The notes below the pieces were generated by a model. That model had not been told where the DNA came from. It did not search any database and saw only the letters and a list, made by a program, of their open reading frames with translations. Source: Roseiarcus sp963709655 (GTDB lineage Bacteria > Pseudomonadota > Alphaproteobacteria > Rhizobiales > Beijerinckiaceae). Taken from it: a DNA stretch of 64,000 bases. Position numbers and translations under genes: made by a program. The stretch is taken from the NCBI GenBank assembly GCA_963709655.1, contig CAVPXF010000025.1:62001-126000 (forward strand), given 5' to 3'. This document shows positions 1 through 7,785 of the stretch, piece by piece; within the stretch, counting starts at the first letter, position 1; each line of letters starts with the position of its first letter.

Positions 1-459
1 GAGCTCGTCGCCGCGCTCGACCTCTCCTCGTGCCGCGCCAATCTGACCGAGGGCTTCGCGAGGCTGATCGCGACCGCCGTCTCGGATGCCGCCCGCGGGA
101 TCGAGGCCGAGAATTTCCGCCTGGCCTTTCCGCGTGCGCGGATCCTGCTTGCGGCGGCGGGCGATCGCTCCGGCCCGGCGTTGCTGGCCGTCGATCGGGA
201 CAACCTCCTCGTTGGGGCGACCCGCGCCGCCCGACAGGCCCTTGGCATCAATGCGCAGACGCTCGCCCGGCCACGGCCTGCGGCAGACATCATGGGCCGC
301 GCCGATGCCGCAGCCGACGACATCGACGCCGCCGAACGGGCCGTGTTGCAGCGCGCTCTGGCGCGTACGGGAGGAAATGTCTCGAAGGCGGCGAAGGACC
401 TTAACCTGTCGCGCGCCACGCTGCACCGCAGGATGAAACAGCTCGGCCTGCATCGCTGA
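1..459 (+). CDS. GAF-Fis family transcriptional regulator (C-terminal part)
   Basis: This is the C-terminal 152 residues of an AcoR-like regulator; the gene starts before the window. The visible start resembles the end of a GAF sensor domain, followed by a short linker containing LLVGATRAARQALGI and then a Fis-type helix-turn-helix (GGNVSKAAKDLNLSRATLHRR). In full-length AcoR proteins a sigma54-interacting AAA+ domain sits between GAF and Fis. Here the GAF end and the Fis motif are only about 90 residues apart, so no AAA+ domain fits. The protein therefore probably acts as a simple sigma70-type regulator. It precedes an aldehyde dehydrogenase gene on the same strand, which is its likely target. 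Confidence 0.8.
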   Translation, partial: ELVAALDLSSCRANLTEGFARLIATAVSDAARGIEAENFRLAFPRARILLAAAGDRSGPALLAVDRDNLLVGATRAARQALGINAQTLARPRPAADIMGRADAAADDIDAAERAVLQRALARTGGNVSKAAKDLNLSRATLHRRMKQLGLHR

Positions 460-485
460 AGCCGAAGCCGAAGCAGAAAGGAAGT

Positions 486-501
486 GTCGCAGAACTGCGA
501 C
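486..501. promoter_or_regulatory. Perfect palindrome, likely operator of the GAF-Fis regulator
   Basis: GTCGCAG-AA-CTGCGAC is a perfect 7-bp inverted repeat with a 2-bp centre. It lies 27 bp after the regulator stop and about 105 bp before the aldehyde dehydrogenase start. Fis-type regulators bind such dyads upstream of aldehyde and alcohol dehydrogenase genes, so it is a good candidate binding site. The assignment is inferred from symmetry and position only. Confidence 0.55.
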
Positions 502-606
502 GGTTCACGGCCGACCTCGGCGCATACCCGCTATGCTTCAGCCGCATTCGTGTGCAACCCTCTCCCTCAGCGCCGCCACTGTCGGCGTCCTTCACGGAGG
601 AACTCC

Positions 607-2131
607 ATGTATCAAGCGGCGATTGACAAGATTGCGGCGCGCGGGCTGATCCGCGAAAAATATGAGAACTTCATCGGCGGCAAGTTCGTCGACCCCGTCG
701 AGGGCCGCTATTTCGACAATCCGAGCCCGGTGACCGGCGCGAAGCTCTGCGAAATCGCGCGCTCGCAGCGCCGCCGACATCGAACTCGCGCTCGACGCCG
801 CCCACAAGGCCAAGGACGCCTGGGGCAAGACCTCGCCCGCCGAGCGCGCGCAACATCCTCAACAAGATCGCCGACCGCATGGAGGCCAAGCTCGAACTGC
901 TGGCGCTGGTCGAGACGCTCGACAACGGCAAGCCGATCCGCGAGACGACCTACGCCGACGTGCCGCTGTGCATCGACCATTGGCGCTATTACGCCGGCGC
1001 GCATCCGCGCGCAGGAAGGCTCGCTCTCCGAGATCGACCACGACACGGTCGCCTATCATTTCCACGAGCCGCTCGGCGTCGTCGGCCAGATCATCCCCTG
1101 GAACTTCCCGCTGCTGATGGCGGTGTGGAAGCTCGCCCCGCGCTCGCCGCCGGCAATTGCGTCGTCCTCAAGCCGGCCGAACAGACCCCGCTCAGCATTC
1201 TCGTGCTGATGGAGGTCATCGGCGACCTGTTGCCCGAGGGCGTCCTCAACGTCGTCAACGGCTTCGGCGTCGAGGCCGGCAAGCCGCTGGCGCAGAACAA
1301 GCGCATCGCCAAGATCGCCTTCACCGGCGAGACGACGACGGGCCGGCTCATCATGCAATACGCGACCGAGAACCTGATCCCGGTCACGCTGGAGCTCGGC
1401 GGCAAGTCGCCCAACATCTTCTTCGCCGACGTGATGGACGCCGGACGACGAGTTCTTCGACAAGGCGCTCGAAGGCTTCGCGATGTTCGCGCTCAACCAG
1501 GGCGAGGTCTGCACCTGCCCGAGCCGCGCGCTGGTCCAGGAATCGATCTACGACAGCTTCATGGAGCGCGCCGTCGCGCGCGTGAAGAAGATCAAGCAGG
1601 GCCATCCGCTCGACATGTCGACGATGATCGGCGCGCAGGCCTCGACCGACCAGCTCGAGAAGATCCTCTCCTATCTCGACATCGGCCGGCAGGAAGGCGC
1701 GCAGGTGCTGACCGGCGGCAAGCGCGCCAATCTCGAAGGCGAACTCGCCAACGGCTACTACATCGAGCCGACGATCTTCGCCGGCCACAACAAGATGCGC
1801 GTCTTCCAGGAAGAAATCTTCGGGCCGGTCGTGTCGGTCGACGAAGTTCAAGGACGATGCGGAGGCGCTGGCGATCGCCAACGACACGCTCTACGGCCTC
1901 GGCGCCGGCGTGTGGACCCGCAACGGCACGCGCGCCTATCGCTTCGGCCGCGAGATCCAGGCCGGCCGCGTGTGGACCAACTGCTATCACGCCTATCCCG
2001 CGCATGCGGCGTTCGGCGGCTACAAGCAGTCCGGCATCGGCCGCGAGACGCACAAGATGATGCTCGACCACTATCAGCAGACGAAGAACATGCTGGTCAG
2101 CTACTCGCCGAAGGCGCTGGGCTTCTTCTGA
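607..2131 (+). CDS. NAD-dependent aldehyde dehydrogenase (ExaC/AcoD type), frame-disrupted
   Basis: The protein oxidises an aldehyde, probably acetaldehyde or another short aldehyde, to the acid with NAD. It reads through as a complete 506-residue enzyme starting MYQAAIDKIAARG and ending SPKALGFF if six frame breaks are bridged: extra bases near 769, 849, 1004, 1441 and 1852, and one missing base near 1143. Visible motifs are the cofactor-binding IIPWNFPLLM, the general-base segment LELGGKSPN and the nucleophile segment NQGEVCTCPSRA with the catalytic Cys. The corrected length matches the ExaC/AldB family exactly, so the breaks look like sequence errors rather than decay. The following DUF779 gene is the usual partner of this subfamily, and the AcoR-like gene upstream probably controls it. 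Confidence 0.85.
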
Positions 2132-2195
2132 GATCGAGGCTCGAGCGACTGCAGGGCGGGGTCGACGGCCCTCCCGTGCGACGCCGCGCACGACC

Positions 2196-2216
2196 AGGCG
2201 GAGCGCGTCTCCGCCT
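2196..2216 (+). terminator. Hairpin between the aldehyde dehydrogenase and DUF779 genes
   Basis: AGGCGGAG and CTCCGCCT form a perfect 8-bp stem around a 5-base loop, followed by GCTTTATC. It lies 65 bp after the dehydrogenase stop and just before the next start. It could act as a weak intrinsic terminator or attenuator that lowers expression of the DUF779 gene. The T tract is short. Confidence 0.5.
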
Positions 2217-2238
2217 GCTTTATCGGAGGACGACGCCG

Positions 2239-2623
2239 ATGGTTCCGCAGAGTTCTCGTCACCGAACGCCGCAGCGACATGATCGCGCAAGCTGAAGGGC
2301 GATGCACGGGCCGCTGATGTTTCATCAATCCGGCGGCTGCTGCGACGGCTCGGCGCCGATGTGCTATCCCGGCCGGCGAGTTCAAGGTCGGCGGCCAGGA
2401 CGTGCTCATGGGCGAGATCGCCGGCTGCAAATTTTATATCGGCGCGGCGCAGTTCGAATATTGGCGCCACACCCAACTCATCATCGACGTCGTGCCCGGG
2501 CGCGGCGCGGGCTTTTCGCTGGAGGCGCCCGAGGGCGTGCGCTTCCTCACCCGCAGCCGCGTTTTCACCGACGCCGAGGCGGAGGAGCTGGCGGCCGACG
2601 GGGAGCCGCCGCGGGGCGGCTAG
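2239..2623 (+). CDS. DUF779 protein, frame-disrupted
   Basis: A DUF779-family protein of unknown function, typically found beside ExaC-type aldehyde dehydrogenases as here. The conserved core MFHQSGGCCDGSAPMCYP starts near 2317, and the rest of the family sequence (GEFKVGGQDVLMGEIAGCKF, then a C-terminal half ending at 2623) follows. Four extra bases, near 2250, 2289, 2297 and 2369, must be skipped to read one 126-residue protein. The paired cysteines and the TAT-CCC core look like a metal site, but that is inference. Start chosen at ATG 2239, which follows TATCGGAGGA. Confidence 0.7.
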
Positions 2624-2714
2624 TATTAATCTCAAACGCTTGGCGCCCGAGCTAAGAAGACTCAGACTTCCTACGCAACGAGGGGCAACATAGCCTGTTT
2701 CAAGACGTCGTCAC

Positions 2715-2870
2715 TCACTTGAGGACGATGACGTCGTCATCCGACGTGACGCAATTCTCCGCCTTGAAGCGCTTGAGCTTCGCGTCGATTGCTGGGCTCC
2801 AAACCGGTAGCTCAGCGTCGCCTCCGGTCGTTCGATTATTTGGGACGAGCATCACGCAGCGGTCAGGCAT
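2715..2870 (-). CDS. Small hypothetical protein, 51 aa
   Basis: A short open frame starts at ATG 2870 (MPDRCVMLVPNNRT) and ends DDDVIVLK-stop at 2715. Its composition is protein-like, with a charged C-terminal half (AKLKRFKAENCVTSDDD). No family was recognised and no strong ribosome site is visible. It may be a genuine small protein or the tail of an older gene. The remainder of the 2624-3096 gap shows nothing else. Confidence 0.3.
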   Translation of the reverse strand: MPDRCVMLVPNNRTTGGDAELPVWSPAIDAKLKRFKAENCVTSDDDVIVLK

Positions 2871-3096
2871 CCCCAAATGAAGCGGGTGTCTATCTTGAGC
2901 GAATCGGCACGCTTCCTATAACGGAGCCGCGCCTCAGTCGAACGACGTGTGAAAGTCGGACCGGTGCGCATGGGTGAGGACGCGCCTCCGGGCGTCGGAG
3001 AGCCCTTCACCCGTTACCACCGCAGAAAATTCGGCAATTTCTTGCCAGACCGCCAGTCTTGTTCTACCTTTGTTATTATCAGAAGGAGAACGCCAC

Positions 3097-3448
3097 ATGT
3101 CCGATTGTCCAGAAGCCGTCTCGCCGGCCGCCCCCTTAGCTGCGCGGACGGACGCGCGCGCCGCGCGGCTGGCGAAATTCAAGCGCGAACAGCTGATCGT
3201 CGACTACCTCAACCGCGGCGTGTCGGTCGCCGAGATCGCGGCGCGGGTTGGGATCGGCGAGAAGCGGATGCGCGCGGTCATCCCGGGAGATTCTCGCCCG
3301 CCGCATGCCGGCGCCGCCCGAGGAGTTTTTGGCGATCCAGGTCAGCCGTCTTAACGAGGCGCTGCTGGTGGCCTTTAGCGCCATGGGGCCCACGAACCTC
3401 AAGGCGGTCGACCAGGTGGTCAGGATCGTGCGCGAGCTGGACCGCTAA
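3097..3448 (+). CDS. Small helix-turn-helix protein, hypothetical, one frameshift
   Basis: The start at ATG 3097 is set by AGAAGGAG at 3081-3088. The first 65 residues contain a probable helix-turn-helix (DYLNRGVSVAEIAARVG) like those of resolvase or terminase-small-subunit proteins. An extra base near 3287 breaks the frame. After it the protein continues REILARRMPAPPEEFLAIQ and ends IVRELDR at 3448, giving 116 residues. I do not know its role. A DNA-binding function is inferred from the motif alone. Confidence 0.6.
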
Positions 3449-3867
3449 TCATGGCTTTGCCGCCGCCCAGCGCCGCCTTCCCGAAGCGCCGCGTTCCGAG
3501 GCGCTGGCGGACGGAACCTCGACTTACGGTGCTGAGTTCATGTGTCAGGCGAGCTATGTGCAGCAAGGTTTTGATGATGTTGACTTTGACAGCATCGCGC
3601 TCCCCCTCGGAGAGGGACGCCTCGGCGCCTCCGCAGGCGACGATCGCCCGGAAATTCTTCCGCAAGCCCTTGAAAAGACTGATCCCCAACCGGAAACTCG
3701 GAGGCGCTGCTCCCCCCCTCGCCCCGCTTCAGTGGGGAGAGGGTGGCCCCCGGAGTTGATCCGGGGGGACGGGCCTGGGCGATTGGCCGCTGGCGACGAT
3801 CGCTCGGAAAATCAGCCGCAAAGCCCTGAAAAGATTGATTCCGCGCCCGGGACTGGCAACTATGCAC
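3449..3867. repeat. Non-coding stretch with a duplicated 53-bp element
   Basis: No convincing gene is visible here. Two related copies lie at about 3638-3690 and 3794-3846. Both begin CGACGATCGC and carry a CCTTGAAAAG- or CCCTGAAAAG-type core followed by a GATT- or GATC-rich tail. Related cores recur elsewhere in the window (near 16108, 29813, 29996 and 49371), always outside genes. The copies are separated by GC-rich palindromic filler. Confidence 0.5.
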
Positions 3868-3896
3868 TTGACTTAGCCGCGTAGACGCGGTATAAA
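3868..3896 (+). promoter_or_regulatory. Sigma70-type promoter with a palindrome in the spacer
   Basis: TTGACT at 3868-3873 and TATAAA at 3891-3896 are separated by exactly 17 bp, a near-consensus housekeeping promoter. The spacer holds the inverted repeat CCGCG-TAGA-CGCGG (3877-3890). A protein bound there would block polymerase, so this looks like a repressible promoter. It lies 20 bp upstream of the ATG at 3917. Confidence 0.7.
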
Positions 3897-3916
3897 GAGG
3901 TCATTGGAGAAACCCG

Positions 3917-4119
3917 ATGATCGAAATTCCTATTCACGCTGTTCACCCGACAAATGTGTCTATAGAGCCCGATCCCGAAACTCGGAATTGTGGAGGATAG
4001 TTCTTCGGTCTGGTCAAGGCGTCCATCACATAGTGATGCCTCGAAAGCGGCTCGAAACTTTGGGTCGCGAGATTCAGCAGAAATTGCAAGCAAAAAACGC
4101 AACTTCTGCTCGGGAGTGA
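3917..4119 (+). CDS. Small hypothetical protein, 67 aa, one frame break
   Basis: The ATG at 3917 follows TTGGAGAAACCCG and the strong promoter at 3868-3896. The protein starts MIEIPIHAVHPTNVSIEPDP and, after one net missing base near 3980, continues SELWRIVLRSGQGVHHIVMP and ends KNATSARE at 4119. Both halves are protein-like and the second half is basic. No family was recognised. The promoter layout suggests a short, tightly controlled gene. It could belong to the adjacent transposable element or be an independent accessory gene. Confidence 0.5.
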
Positions 4120-4169
4120 ATTCATCGCTTTCCCACTTGCCAGAACACAGAATACAGGTGCACTCACCC

Positions 4170-5102
4170 ATGACCAGCCTTTCTGAACTTCACTTTCATG
4201 ACGAAGACGCAGCCCGTGAGCATATCGAAGCCTCGCGTTGGTCGAATGGCGTCTCTTGCCCGTTCTGCGGTTCAATGAACGTGCATCGCATGGCTGGGAA
4301 GACGCAGAACGGTTATTTCCTCTGCAACGATTGCCGCGACAAGTTCACCTGCCGAACCGGTACGGTAATGGAGCGCTCGCATATCCCGTTGCACAAATGG
4401 CTTCTCGCAATTCACTTGATGGCGTCGAACAAGAACGGCGTCTCGGCTCTTGAACTTATGCGCAACCTTGGCATCGGCTCTTACCGGACGGCGTGGTTTC
4501 TGGCGCATCGCATCCGCGAAGCGATGACCGGCGAAACCGTCTCGACTGGCGGGCTCGGCGGCGAAGGCAAGATCGTCGAAGCCGACGAAGCCTTTATCGG
4601 CGGCAGCAAAAAGAACCGCGCCCATCGCGAACCCGCGCCCAAGAAAGCAGTCGTCACCCTCATTGAACGCAACGGCGCTTCCAAATCCTTCCACGTTGCC
4701 GACGTGACTGCGAAGACCCTTCGAACGGTCATCACGACGCACGCCAGCCGCAAGAGTACGCTTATGACTGACAAGTCGGGTTCATACATCAAGGTCGGCC
4801 GAGAGTTCGCCAAGCATCGCAGCGTCGATCACAGCCGCGACGAATACGCCTACACAGAACCGCACACTGGCCTCGTTGTCTCGATCAACGTCAGCGAGAA
4901 CTTTTTTAGCCTTCTCAAGCGGGGGATCGACGGAACCTATCATTCTGTCAGCGAAGCGCATTTGGGCCGCTATCTCGCAGAATTCGATTTCCGATACAGC
5001 AACCGGATCAAACTCGGCGTTGACGACGCCATGCGCGCCGCAAAAATCCTCAAGGGCGTCGAAGGCAAGCGGCTCACCTATGATCAGCCTGTTACGAATT
5101 AG
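4170..5102 (+). CDS. IS1595-family transposase
   Basis: A DDE transposase of the IS1595/ISXO2 type. An N-terminal zinc ribbon is visible (CPFCGS and CNDCRDKF), followed by a helical region and then the catalytic core: the first Asp in IVEADEAFIGG, the second in LMTDKSGSY, and the C-terminal NVSENFFSLLKRG region that carries the last acidic residue. ATG 4170 is the natural start (MTSLSELHFHDEDA), giving 310 residues. The frame also stays open upstream to 3990, but that part does not look like transposase. The gene appears intact. I could not define the terminal inverted repeats or target duplication, so the ends of the element are open. Confidence 0.85.
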   Translation: MTSLSELHFHDEDAAREHIEASRWSNGVSCPFCGSMNVHRMAGKTQNGYFLCNDCRDKFTCRTGTVMERSHIPLHKWLLAIHLMASNKNGVSALELMRNLGIGSYRTAWFLAHRIREAMTGETVSTGGLGGEGKIVEADEAFIGGSKKNRAHREPAPKKAVVTLIERNGASKSFHVADVTAKTLRTVITTHASRKSTLMTDKSGSYIKVGREFAKHRSVDHSRDEYAYTEPHTGLVVSINVSENFFSLLKRGIDGTYHSVSEAHLGRYLAEFDFRYSNRIKLGVDDAMRAAKILKGVEGKRLTYDQPVTN

Positions 5103-5264
5103 AGGCCCAGCGCGTCCCATCTGGACCCCGCCCGATAGGCCGGGGCGTCCGCCAGACACACGACGCCGGAAACGGTGGGCAAAGACTTGATCCTCATCAA
5201 CGCCGCGCTGGCGCATCCTGTTAGTCGCGAGTGGAAAGGGTATTGGCAGAGAGAAAACCTGCCA

Positions 5265-5804
5265 TTAAGTGCATTCCGATTCCGCTTGGATTAAGCGACC
5301 AATCTTCAATACGTATGGTTTCGATCTAGAAACAATACTTCTTACTGTGTATGCCCAAATACCGACGATAAACACAAGAGGAAAAAGTATTAATCCGATC
5401 GCTGACTTGCAAATCATCATAATGATGACTGACGCATATGCGGTTGCCACGAGCCTGGTTACATCTCTTTCTAGCTGATCATCATGCAGGCGTTTGATCG
5501 CCGAATTAATGGTGTCGGCTATATCCGTCTGTCGAACTCTCGGAAATAAGATAGCGAGGTACACTGCCATTGGCAGCGTCAAATCATGAGAGAATCTTAT
5601 GATATTCTCAAGGCCAATCCGTATTTCTCTATATTCTCCTGAACTAAACGTTAGACGCCCAGCGCGCGCCATATCAAACAACTTGTCCCGTTGTTCAAAG
5701 ACAATTTGACGCGCGATGTCCGTGCAGAGGCTCTGCCAAGGACCATAGAATACAGCGACAAAAGCAACTGCACAAAGAAAGGCCAGTAATGATTCAGCAA
5801 TCAT
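5265..5804 (-). CDS. Hypothetical inner-membrane protein, 179 aa
   Basis: The protein begins with a hydrophobic helix (LLAFLCAVAFVAVFYG). A soluble stretch rich in charged residues follows, then two or three further hydrophobic segments (LTLPMAVYLAILF, then ASVIIMMICKSAIGLILF and VFIVGIWAYTV). Its ATG overlaps the stop of the upstream gene by 4 bp (ATGA), so the two are translationally coupled. Base composition is more AT-rich than the surrounding core genes, which suggests transfer. No family was recognised. Confidence 0.6.
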   Translation of the reverse strand: MIAESLLAFLCAVAFVAVFYGPWQSLCTDIARQIVFEQRDKLFDMARAGRLTFSSGEYREIRIGLENIIRFSHDLTLPMAVYLAILFPRVRQTDIADTINSAIKRLHDDQLERDVTRLVATAYASVIIMMICKSAIGLILFPLVFIVGIWAYTVRSIVSRSKPYVLKIGRLIQAESECT

Positions 5805-6196
5805 GGGCTCTTGTCTTTCGGGTTTGTCTTTCCCTTCGGGGTGAGGCCCGAGGACGTGCGCTTAGGATCAATCGCCAATTCAAGCTCTTTGATCCGACCC
5901 TGCATACTTTCAACTTTTCGATGGCGTAGCCATCGCTCAGCGAGTGCCCAAACAGACGCCATGCCAGCGAGCGAGACAGCGATCGCGAATTTTATATCCG
6001 CTAAGAACGAGAGTTTTAGGGCCACAACGGTTTCTTTTCCGGCAATAGCGCCTAAAAAATCTCGGCAAACATAGATTGAGGCGACCACACCACCTGTGCG
6101 GATAAGTGTTCTAACTGTCCGGAAAATTTCGTAAATCACACTACGCACCGCAGCGCTGCGGTCTTGTGCCTCAACCGGTCGCGAACCTCCTGCCAC
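5801..6196 (-). CDS. Hypothetical membrane protein with coiled tail, 131 aa
   Basis: Two hydrophobic stretches are visible, near residues 35-50 (GGVVASIYVC) and 70-88 (FAIAVSLAGMASVWALAE). They are followed by a heptad-like segment (KVESMQGRIKELELAID) and a Lys/Pro-rich end. It overlaps the next gene by 4 bp and follows the 6228-6557 gene by 31 bp, so the three probably form one operon. The function is unknown. Small membrane pairs like this occur in accessory islands, but nothing here identifies the role. Confidence 0.55.
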   Translation of the reverse strand: MAGGSRPVEAQDRSAAVRSVIYEIFRTVRTLIRTGGVVASIYVCRDFLGAIAGKETVVALKLSFLADIKFAIAVSLAGMASVWALAERWLRHRKVESMQGRIKELELAIDPKRTSSGLTPKGKTNPKDKSP

Positions 6197-6227
6197 TCGG
6201 GTTATTTCTCCTGAATTGTGGCTTGGA

Positions 6228-6557
6228 TCATTTACCCCTATTTATGCGGGCTGTCGACACGATCGGACCGCGCCGGCCTCGTTCTATGATCCCGAGCCGC
6301 CTCATTTCGCGAAGCCCCTTGCTGGCAGGCTTGACGAACGTCGGCGAGCAAGCGCTGGTCCTGAGGATTGCCGCCCGAGATCTGCGCTCGTCTCTGCCGC
6401 GTTCATTCTTCATCGGCCGTCCCGGCTTTTTCGGACTCGCACCGGGTTTCCCCTTGCGCTTATGATCTGGAGGGGTGGCGAGAAGGCGTTTAAGCGTGCC
6501 ACGATATCGTCGTTCAATTTCGTCATCGCTAAGCTGTTGATCTTTGTTGGTTTTCAC
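6228..6557 (-). CDS. Small basic hypothetical protein, 109 aa
   Basis: A GTG start at 6557 gives MKTNKDQQLSDDEIERRYRG followed by a Lys/Pro-rich stretch containing PKKPGRPMKNERG, which resembles an AT-hook (core GRP). The N-terminal half resembles small alphaproteobacterial proteins of the form (K)LSDEEI..R...TLKR.L..PP. The C-terminal half is Arg-rich and could be out of frame. As first gene of the three-gene minus-strand set it may encode a DNA-binding regulator. That is inference. Confidence 0.45.
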   Translation of the reverse strand: MKTNKDQQLSDDEIERRYRGTLKRLLATPPDHKRKGKPGASPKKPGRPMKNERGRDERRSRAAILRTSACSPTFVKPASKGLREMRRLGIIERGRRGPIVSTARINRGK

Positions 6558-6568
6558 GGGTCGACCCG

Positions 6569-6724
6569 ATGTCTACGGAAATTCGCGTTTGTCTTCAATA
6601 TATGGGAACAGCCTACACATTTGTCACTTTTGTGGAGCGTCCCGAGAACGATCTCGTGGTCGCTTTCCGTGCGCGTGGGGTTGTGTGGCCATATAGGGAT
6701 TCCTCTCCCTTGGCGGCGAGGTAA
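6569..6724 (+). CDS. Small hypothetical protein, 51 aa
   Basis: The open frame runs from ATG 6569 (MSTEIRVCLQYMGTAYTFV) to TAA 6724, with a protein-like middle (VERPENDLVVAFRARGVV). An alternative ATG is at 6602. It starts 11 bp from the divergent GTG at 6557, which leaves little room for promoters and lowers confidence. No family was recognised. The rest of 6558-6950 is AT-rich with no other clear gene. Confidence 0.3.
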   Translation: MSTEIRVCLQYMGTAYTFVTFVERPENDLVVAFRARGVVWPYRDSSPLAAR

Positions 6725-6950
6725 ACGCGTATCTGTTTCTCGCTTCTCAATACACCCAAGCAACAAAAGCCAAAGCCTGACAACAATTAAGTTTACTCAA
6801 ATTTGTGAAGGACAAATATACACTTCTGTGCTATATACTACTGCCATCAAGAAAACAAACAGTTTTTGCCCGTTCGTTTTTATAGCCTCTTCTAAGACTA
6901 ACGTAAAGCGTGATATCGCAAAGTCATCGGCAAGAAGAATAATTCTAGAT

Positions 6951-7298
6951 ATGGTTGACGATAGATGCACCTTTTTATACTCGCTTGCTGTCGGTCAGCG
7001 TGAGACGCCTTTTCTTTGGAGTCCGTTGGAATACATAAATTCTAAACAAATTAAATTCAATAAGTTCAGTATCGTAATATTATACGCTTTTGTGACGATT
7101 CCATCATCGGACTACGGAAGCGCCTTGACTGTCAATACCAAGGATATTATGCGGCCGTTTGATGGGCTTAGTGTTTTAGATTGTTGTCATTACTTTAACA
7201 CGTTTATCAAGGAATTGAAGGGTAGGCTTATATTGATGTACAAAACGGCTAACAGTCCGCAATCGACTTTAGACATCTCGAAAGAGCTATTTTTGTGA
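6951..7298 (+). CDS. AT-rich hypothetical protein (possibly longer upstream)
   Basis: From ATG 6951 the frame encodes 115 residues (MVDDRCTFLYSLAVGQRE to DISKELFL). The codon use is strongly AT-rich (many ATA, AAA and TTT codons), unlike the rest of the window. The frame stays open far upstream, and protein-like sequence reaches back to about 6780 (IKFTQICEGQIYTSVLY), so the true start may be an alternative codon there. Nothing identifies a family. Composition marks it as recently acquired DNA. Confidence 0.4.
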   Translation: MVDDRCTFLYSLAVGQRETPFLWSPLEYINSKQIKFNKFSIVILYAFVTIPSSDYGSALTVNTKDIMRPFDGLSVLDCCHYFNTFIKELKGRLILMYKTANSPQSTLDISKELFL

Positions 7299-7346
7299 AA
7301 CACGGCACAAGCGCTCAACAAGGATACCAAGAATGGAGATTATCAC

Positions 7347-7586
7347 TCATGGGACAGGGACTCCTGGACCCTCAAACAATTGAAACAAGGACACGGCCAA
7401 TTCCACAATAGATAAACTCTCATCTTCTCTCCACCTGCTCTCCTCCCAATCCGCAATTATTACAACCGCATGATGTAGCATGTCGGCCGTCATTCCTGCC
7501 GGGAGATCAATTTTGGGTGCGCCAGCCGAACCTTCCGGTTCTGCGACTTCTGATATGCACGGACGATCTGGATAAGTCAAATGCAT
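7347..7586 (-). CDS. Hypothetical protein, 79 aa
   Basis: ATG 7586 begins MHLTYPDRPCISEVAEPEG and the protein ends FEGPGVPVP. The middle part (MTADMLHHAVVIIADWEESR) and an amphipathic helix (LSIVELAVSLFQLFE) look like a real folded small protein. An internal ATG at about 7493 is a possible alternative start. It converges with the AT-rich gene ending at 7298. No family was recognised. Confidence 0.45.
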   Translation of the reverse strand: MHLTYPDRPCISEVAEPEGSAGAPKIDLPAGMTADMLHHAVVIIADWEESRWREDESLSIVELAVSLFQLFEGPGVPVP

Positions 7587-7785
7587 ACTTGCCCCGAGAC
7601 TGGCCGGCTGCCCGAAACGGCGCCGGCGCCCCGCGAAGCCGCGTTCGACGGCCCGATGATCCTGACTCCGACCGGCTGGAAACCCGCGACCGTGCGGATG
7701 CTGCAGAACGGCGTGGCGGCGTCAGGAAAGCGCCGGAGCCGGCGCCAGACATCGCCCTTTCCTCGAGGCGGCTAGGCCCGAGCCC

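Noticed and set aside
3860..4171. Minus-strand frame of 103 codons in front of the transposase
   Set aside because: It overlaps the strong plus-strand promoter and the 67-aa gene, which have better start signals.
7581..7775. Plus-strand frame of 64 codons overlapping the start of the 79-aa gene
   Set aside because: Both starts share the same ATGCAT, no ribosome site is visible, and the sequence is low in protein character.
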